The notes beneath the pieces were generated by a model. It ran no database searches. It was given only the letters and a program-made list of their open reading frames with translations, and was not told the origin of the DNA. The position numbers and the translations under genes were made by a program. Of a DNA stretch of 64,000 nucleotides, positions 61,088-64,000 are shown one piece after another. The DNA is from Xenorhabdus doucetiae (GTDB taxonomy: Bacteria; Pseudomonadota; Gammaproteobacteria; Enterobacterales; Enterobacteriaceae), in assembly GCF_000968195.1 (NCBI RefSeq), contig NZ_FO704550.1:744001-808000 (forward strand), given 5' to 3'. Position 1 is the stretch's first letter, and every line of letters begins with the position of its first letter.

Positions 61088-62397
61088 GTCAACAATGGAC
61101 ATCCCGTTTGGGGCACATATTAGCAGCAACCGGATCTGCTGTTGGCATTGGAGCCATCTGGAAATTTTCGTATGTTTCAGCAACCAATGGTGGCGGCGCA
61201 TTTCTGATTGTATTTTTATTGTTCAGCTTTGTGATCGGGCTGGCGGTGCTATTAGCCGAAAATATGCTGGGAAGCGGTACGAGTGAAGTGTCCGTTAATG
61301 CCTTTAAGAAATTACTGGGTAAACACTGGGGATGGGTTGGCTTTGTCGGTGTATTCAGTTCATGGTGTATCTATAGCTTCTACAGTGTTGTCGGTGGTTG
61401 GACTATTGGTTACACGGTGATGGCGGGTACGGGAAAGTTGAATATTACCGACATTTCTCAACTGACCTCTATTTTTACCAATTTCATCAGCAATCCGTGG
61501 TGGCCGATAATCGCCCATCTGGCATTTTCAGGGCTAACCTGTTTCGTGGTCTTATCGGGTGTGCAAAAAGGTCTGGAAAAATCAGTGAAGATCATGATGC
61601 CACTGCTGTTCTTTATCATGATTGTGTTAATCATTGTCGGCATCCGTTTGCCGGGTTCATCAGAAGGGCTGAAATTATTTTTATATCCAGACTTCAATAG
61701 CCTGACCGGAAAAGGTGTGTTAGATGCATTAGGGTTGGCATTTTTTTCATTGTCTATCGGCTTGGGTATCCACATTACGTACAGTTCTTATTTGCCGAAT
61801 AACAAAGGCATTGGTAAATCGAGTATCTGGGTTGTCGTCCTCTCCAGTTTGGTCTGTATATTGGCTGGCCTGATGATTTTTCCTGCTTTGGCCGCTGCTG
61901 GCTTAGAACCCAATGCAGGTCCCGGATTAACGTTTATGACGATGCCAATTTATTTCGCCACGCTTCCCGGTGGCTCAATTTTAGCCGTCATTTTCTTTTT
62001 ATTGTTATTAATGGCCGCACTGACCTCAGCCATTTCATTACTTGAGCACATTGTTGCTTATGTTCAGGCACGTTTTCACTGGCAGCGCCGTAAAGCAAGC
62101 TTAATCGTCACGGCATCGATTATGTTAATGGGTATCCCGGTTTCCTTATCTTTTGGTCCCCTGAGTCACGTTACATTAGGTGGAAAAACCATCTTCGACA
62201 TGCTGGACTTTATTACTTCCAACGTCCTGATGCCATTATTCGGGATTATCATTTGCCTCGTATTTGGTTGGTCACGTAAGGTCAATGCGCTTATCCCGGA
62301 TAATATGTTATCGCGGAATCGCCAGTGTTTACTGTTTATCTGGCGATATGTCGGACCTTTATGTATTGGCGTGATTCTGGTCCACGGGCTGATTTGA
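61084..62397 (+). CDS. Neurotransmitter:sodium symporter family transporter
   Basis: A 437-residue NSS (LeuT-fold) protein with about 11-12 hydrophobic segments. The family's sodium and substrate-site motif is present in TM1: LAATGSAVGIGAIWKFSYVS. Bacterial members import amino acids such as tryptophan, tyrosine or leucine with sodium; the substrate here is unknown. GGGGG about seven bases before the ATG could serve as ribosome site. It replaces the proY that follows brnQ in E. coli. Confidence 0.9.
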   Translation: MSQQWTSRLGHILAATGSAVGIGAIWKFSYVSATNGGGAFLIVFLLFSFVIGLAVLLAENMLGSGTSEVSVNAFKKLLGKHWGWVGFVGVFSSWCIYSFYSVVGGWTIGYTVMAGTGKLNITDISQLTSIFTNFISNPWWPIIAHLAFSGLTCFVVLSGVQKGLEKSVKIMMPLLFFIMIVLIIVGIRLPGSSEGLKLFLYPDFNSLTGKGVLDALGLAFFSLSIGLGIHITYSSYLPNNKGIGKSSIWVVVLSSLVCILAGLMIFPALAAAGLEPNAGPGLTFMTMPIYFATLPGGSILAVIFFLLLLMAALTSAISLLEHIVAYVQARFHWQRRKASLIVTASIMLMGIPVSLSFGPLSHVTLGGKTIFDMLDFITSNVLMPLFGIIICLVFGWSRKVNALIPDNMLSRNRQCLLFIWRYVGPLCIGVILVHGLI

Positions 62398-62405
62398 TAA
62401 CGTTA

Positions 62406-62436
62406 AACGGGCGGTTTATCCATCAAACCGCCCGTT
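62406..62436. terminator. Terminator between the symporter gene and ggt
   Basis: AACGGGCGGTTT pairs perfectly with AAACCGCCCGTT (12 bp, 7-base loop) between the two convergent stops. It has no T run but is a strong GC-rich stem. Confidence 0.7.
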
Positions 62437-62442
62437 AGCCAT

Positions 62443-64000
62443 TTAATAACCAATCGCGGCACCGGCAGGTCGCCGTGCATCATTGGAGCCGTAGATATAG
62501 CCTTCACGGACAATGCCTGATACGGCGGAATCATTGCCTGATGAAACGTGAGTCACACCCGCAGCACCCGGCAATCCAATCATAATTAACTCTGTTGCTC
62601 CCCACGGTGTCTGTTCCACCATTTTGTAGCCCATTTTTGCCAGTAAATTCAGGGTATCTTTCGACAGACCACGTTGCTCATAATAAACCTCATCAGGCAG
62701 CCATTGATGGTGGAAGCGTGGGCTATTGACGGCTTCTTGTGGCGGCATGTTGAATTCGATGATATTCAGGGCAGCTTGTAGCGTGATGGAGATAATGCGC
62801 GAACCTCCCGGAGAGCCTAAGACCAGAAAGATCTTGTTATCTTTGGTCACCAGTGTCGGGCTCATTGATGATAGTGGGCGCTTACCAGGTGCAATGGCAT
62901 TGGTGGCACCTTGGACGAGTCCGTACAGATTTTTCTCACCAACTTTAGTGGTGAAATCATCCATTTCATCGTTAAGGAAAAAGCCTGTTCCCGGTGCAAT
63001 CACGACAGCACCAAAACGGCCATTGATGGTGTAAGTCGTTGATACCGCGTTGCCTGCTTTATCGACCACGGAATAATGGGTGGTTTCGGGTTTTTCATGG
63101 GGGCCAATACCTGGCTGGATATTCACGGATGGAGTGGCTTTGTTGGGCTGAATCTCTTTTCTGAGCGATGCGGCATAGCTTTTACTCAACAGTCGGTCAA
63201 GCGGGTTGTTGATAAAGGCTGGATCGCCCAGATAGGTATTTCTATCCATGTAGGCGTGACGCATGGCTTCTGTCAATGTATGAATATAGGCAGCAGAGTT
63301 GTATCCCATAGATTTAAGATCGTAGCCTTCAACGATGTTTAATATTTCGCATAATGTCACGCCGCCAGAGCTGGGAGGCGGAGAAGAGATAAACTTGTAG
63401 CCTCGGTAACTACAGGTGACGGGGGCTGTTTCTGTGACGTGGTAATTGGCAAAATCCGCTGCGGTAATCATTCCTCCTGATTTTTTTGAGGCCTCTTCAA
63501 CTAATTGGGGAATTTTGCCGTGGTAAAAAGCCTCAGGCCCCTGTTTAGCAATCATTTCCAGCGTATTAGCCAAATCGGTTTGGATCAGTCTGTCCCCCGG
63601 TTCAAATGGCGTACCATCCTTGCGCAGGAAAATACGGGCCGCTTCCGGGTCTTGGGCGATGCGCTTAACCGTGGTGTCCAGAACATCGGTATCGCCACGG
63701 GTCAGAATATAGCCTTCACGCGCCAGTTTGATCGCGGGTGCCATGACTTGTTCGCGGGACAATGTGCCGTACTTTTTCAATGCCTCTTCAAACCCCATGA
63801 CGGTACCCGGTACAGCAATCGCGTTATAACCATACAGGCTGGCGCCTTTGATAACGTTTCCGTCTTTATCCAGATACATATCAGCGCTGGCGGCGGCAGG
63901 GGCTGTTTCACGGAAATTAATGAAAGTATCTTTGCCATTGGCGAGATGGATAGTCATAAAACCACCACCGCCAATATTGCCGCAGCAGGGATTCACCACG
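62443..64000 (-). CDS. ggt: Gamma-glutamyltranspeptidase, C-terminal part (cut by window edge)
   Basis: A 519-residue partial frame open to the window end; the signal peptide and first part lie outside. It carries VNPCCGNIGGGGFMTIHL, and the autoprocessing site where the small subunit begins at the catalytic Thr in EKPETTHYSVVDKAGNAVS, followed by the GSPGGSRI substrate loop. The enzyme is periplasmic or secreted and cleaves the gamma-glutamyl bond of glutathione. It is convergent with the symporter gene. Confidence 0.94.
   Translation of the reverse strand, partial: VVNPCCGNIGGGGFMTIHLANGKDTFINFRETAPAAASADMYLDKDGNVIKGASLYGYNAIAVPGTVMGFEEALKKYGTLSREQVMAPAIKLAREGYILTRGDTDVLDTTVKRIAQDPEAARIFLRKDGTPFEPGDRLIQTDLANTLEMIAKQGPEAFYHGKIPQLVEEASKKSGGMITAADFANYHVTETAPVTCSYRGYKFISSPPPSSGGVTLCEILNIVEGYDLKSMGYNSAAYIHTLTEAMRHAYMDRNTYLGDPAFINNPLDRLLSKSYAASLRKEIQPNKATPSVNIQPGIGPHEKPETTHYSVVDKAGNAVSTTYTINGRFGAVVIAPGTGFFLNDEMDDFTTKVGEKNLYGLVQGATNAIAPGKRPLSSMSPTLVTKDNKIFLVLGSPGGSRIISITLQAALNIIEFNMPPQEAVNSPRFHHQWLPDEVYYEQRGLSKDTLNLLAKMGYKMVEQTPWGATELIMIGLPGAAGVTHVSSGNDSAVSGIVREGYIYGSNDARRPAGAAIGY

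Noticed and set aside
1..64000. rRNA, tRNA or prophage segments
   Set aside because: No tRNA-like cloverleaf, rRNA signature or phage structural gene was recognised by eye; a covariance-model scan would be needed to exclude small RNAs.

Overview
The window looks like a chromosome segment of an entomopathogenic Xenorhabdus (Morganellaceae). The 34.8-37.1 kb pair matches xenorhabdolysin XaxA/XaxB in length and content. The housekeeping backbone keeps the Escherichia coli gene order of two chromosomal regions.

Layout. (1) 1-21.6 kb is the conserved thr/arcA neighbourhood: talB (partial), yaaA, thrLABC with its attenuator, arcA, creA, rob, gpmB, yjjX, trpR, slt, ettA, nadR, radA, serB, ytjB. One non-syntenic gene interrupts it: a stand-alone ABC ATPase-like protein whose catalytic motifs are nearly all degenerate (15.2-15.9 kb), lying in very AT-rich DNA. 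(2) 21.6-27 kb holds a small membrane protein, a dkgA-type reductase that has lost two catalytic residues, yghB, metC, and the TonB-energising exbBD pair behind a Fur box. (3) 27-38.9 kb is an accessory region: an unknown protein, a cytidine-deaminase-like protein, a beta-glucoside PTS operon (IIB, IIC, IIA, phospho-beta-glucosidase and its own HPr) divergent from a PRD regulator, the xaxAB toxin operon and an OmpF/OmpC-type porin. (4) 38.9-42.9 kb holds rdgC, mak and cpdB. (5) 43.2-51.8 kb is a second island: four tandem orphan OppA-like binding proteins with no permease genes, a Rhodococcus VapA-like gene embedded on the opposite strand between copies three and four, and a hicAB module. (6) 51.9-64 kb holds sbcCD, phoBR, brnQ, a neurotransmitter:sodium symporter preceded by a duplicated piece of the brnQ 5' region, and ggt (partial).

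A palindromic, roughly 105-bp MITE-like repeat occurs four times in full (28.3, 46.7, 48.5 and 49.1 kb), once as a half copy that supplies the stop codon of mak (40.9 kb), and perhaps once as a degenerate remnant (18.3 kb). Two full copies in the same orientation bracket the VapA-like gene.

Recognisable control sites include the thr attenuator, an FNR site upstream of arcA, a Trp operator at trpR, a perfect NadR box at nadR itself, a Fur box at exbB, a Pho box at phoB and a 22-bp palindrome before xaxA. I saw no rRNA, tRNA, CRISPR array or intact insertion sequence. All functional calls rest on motif reading and remembered family features; no database search was run.
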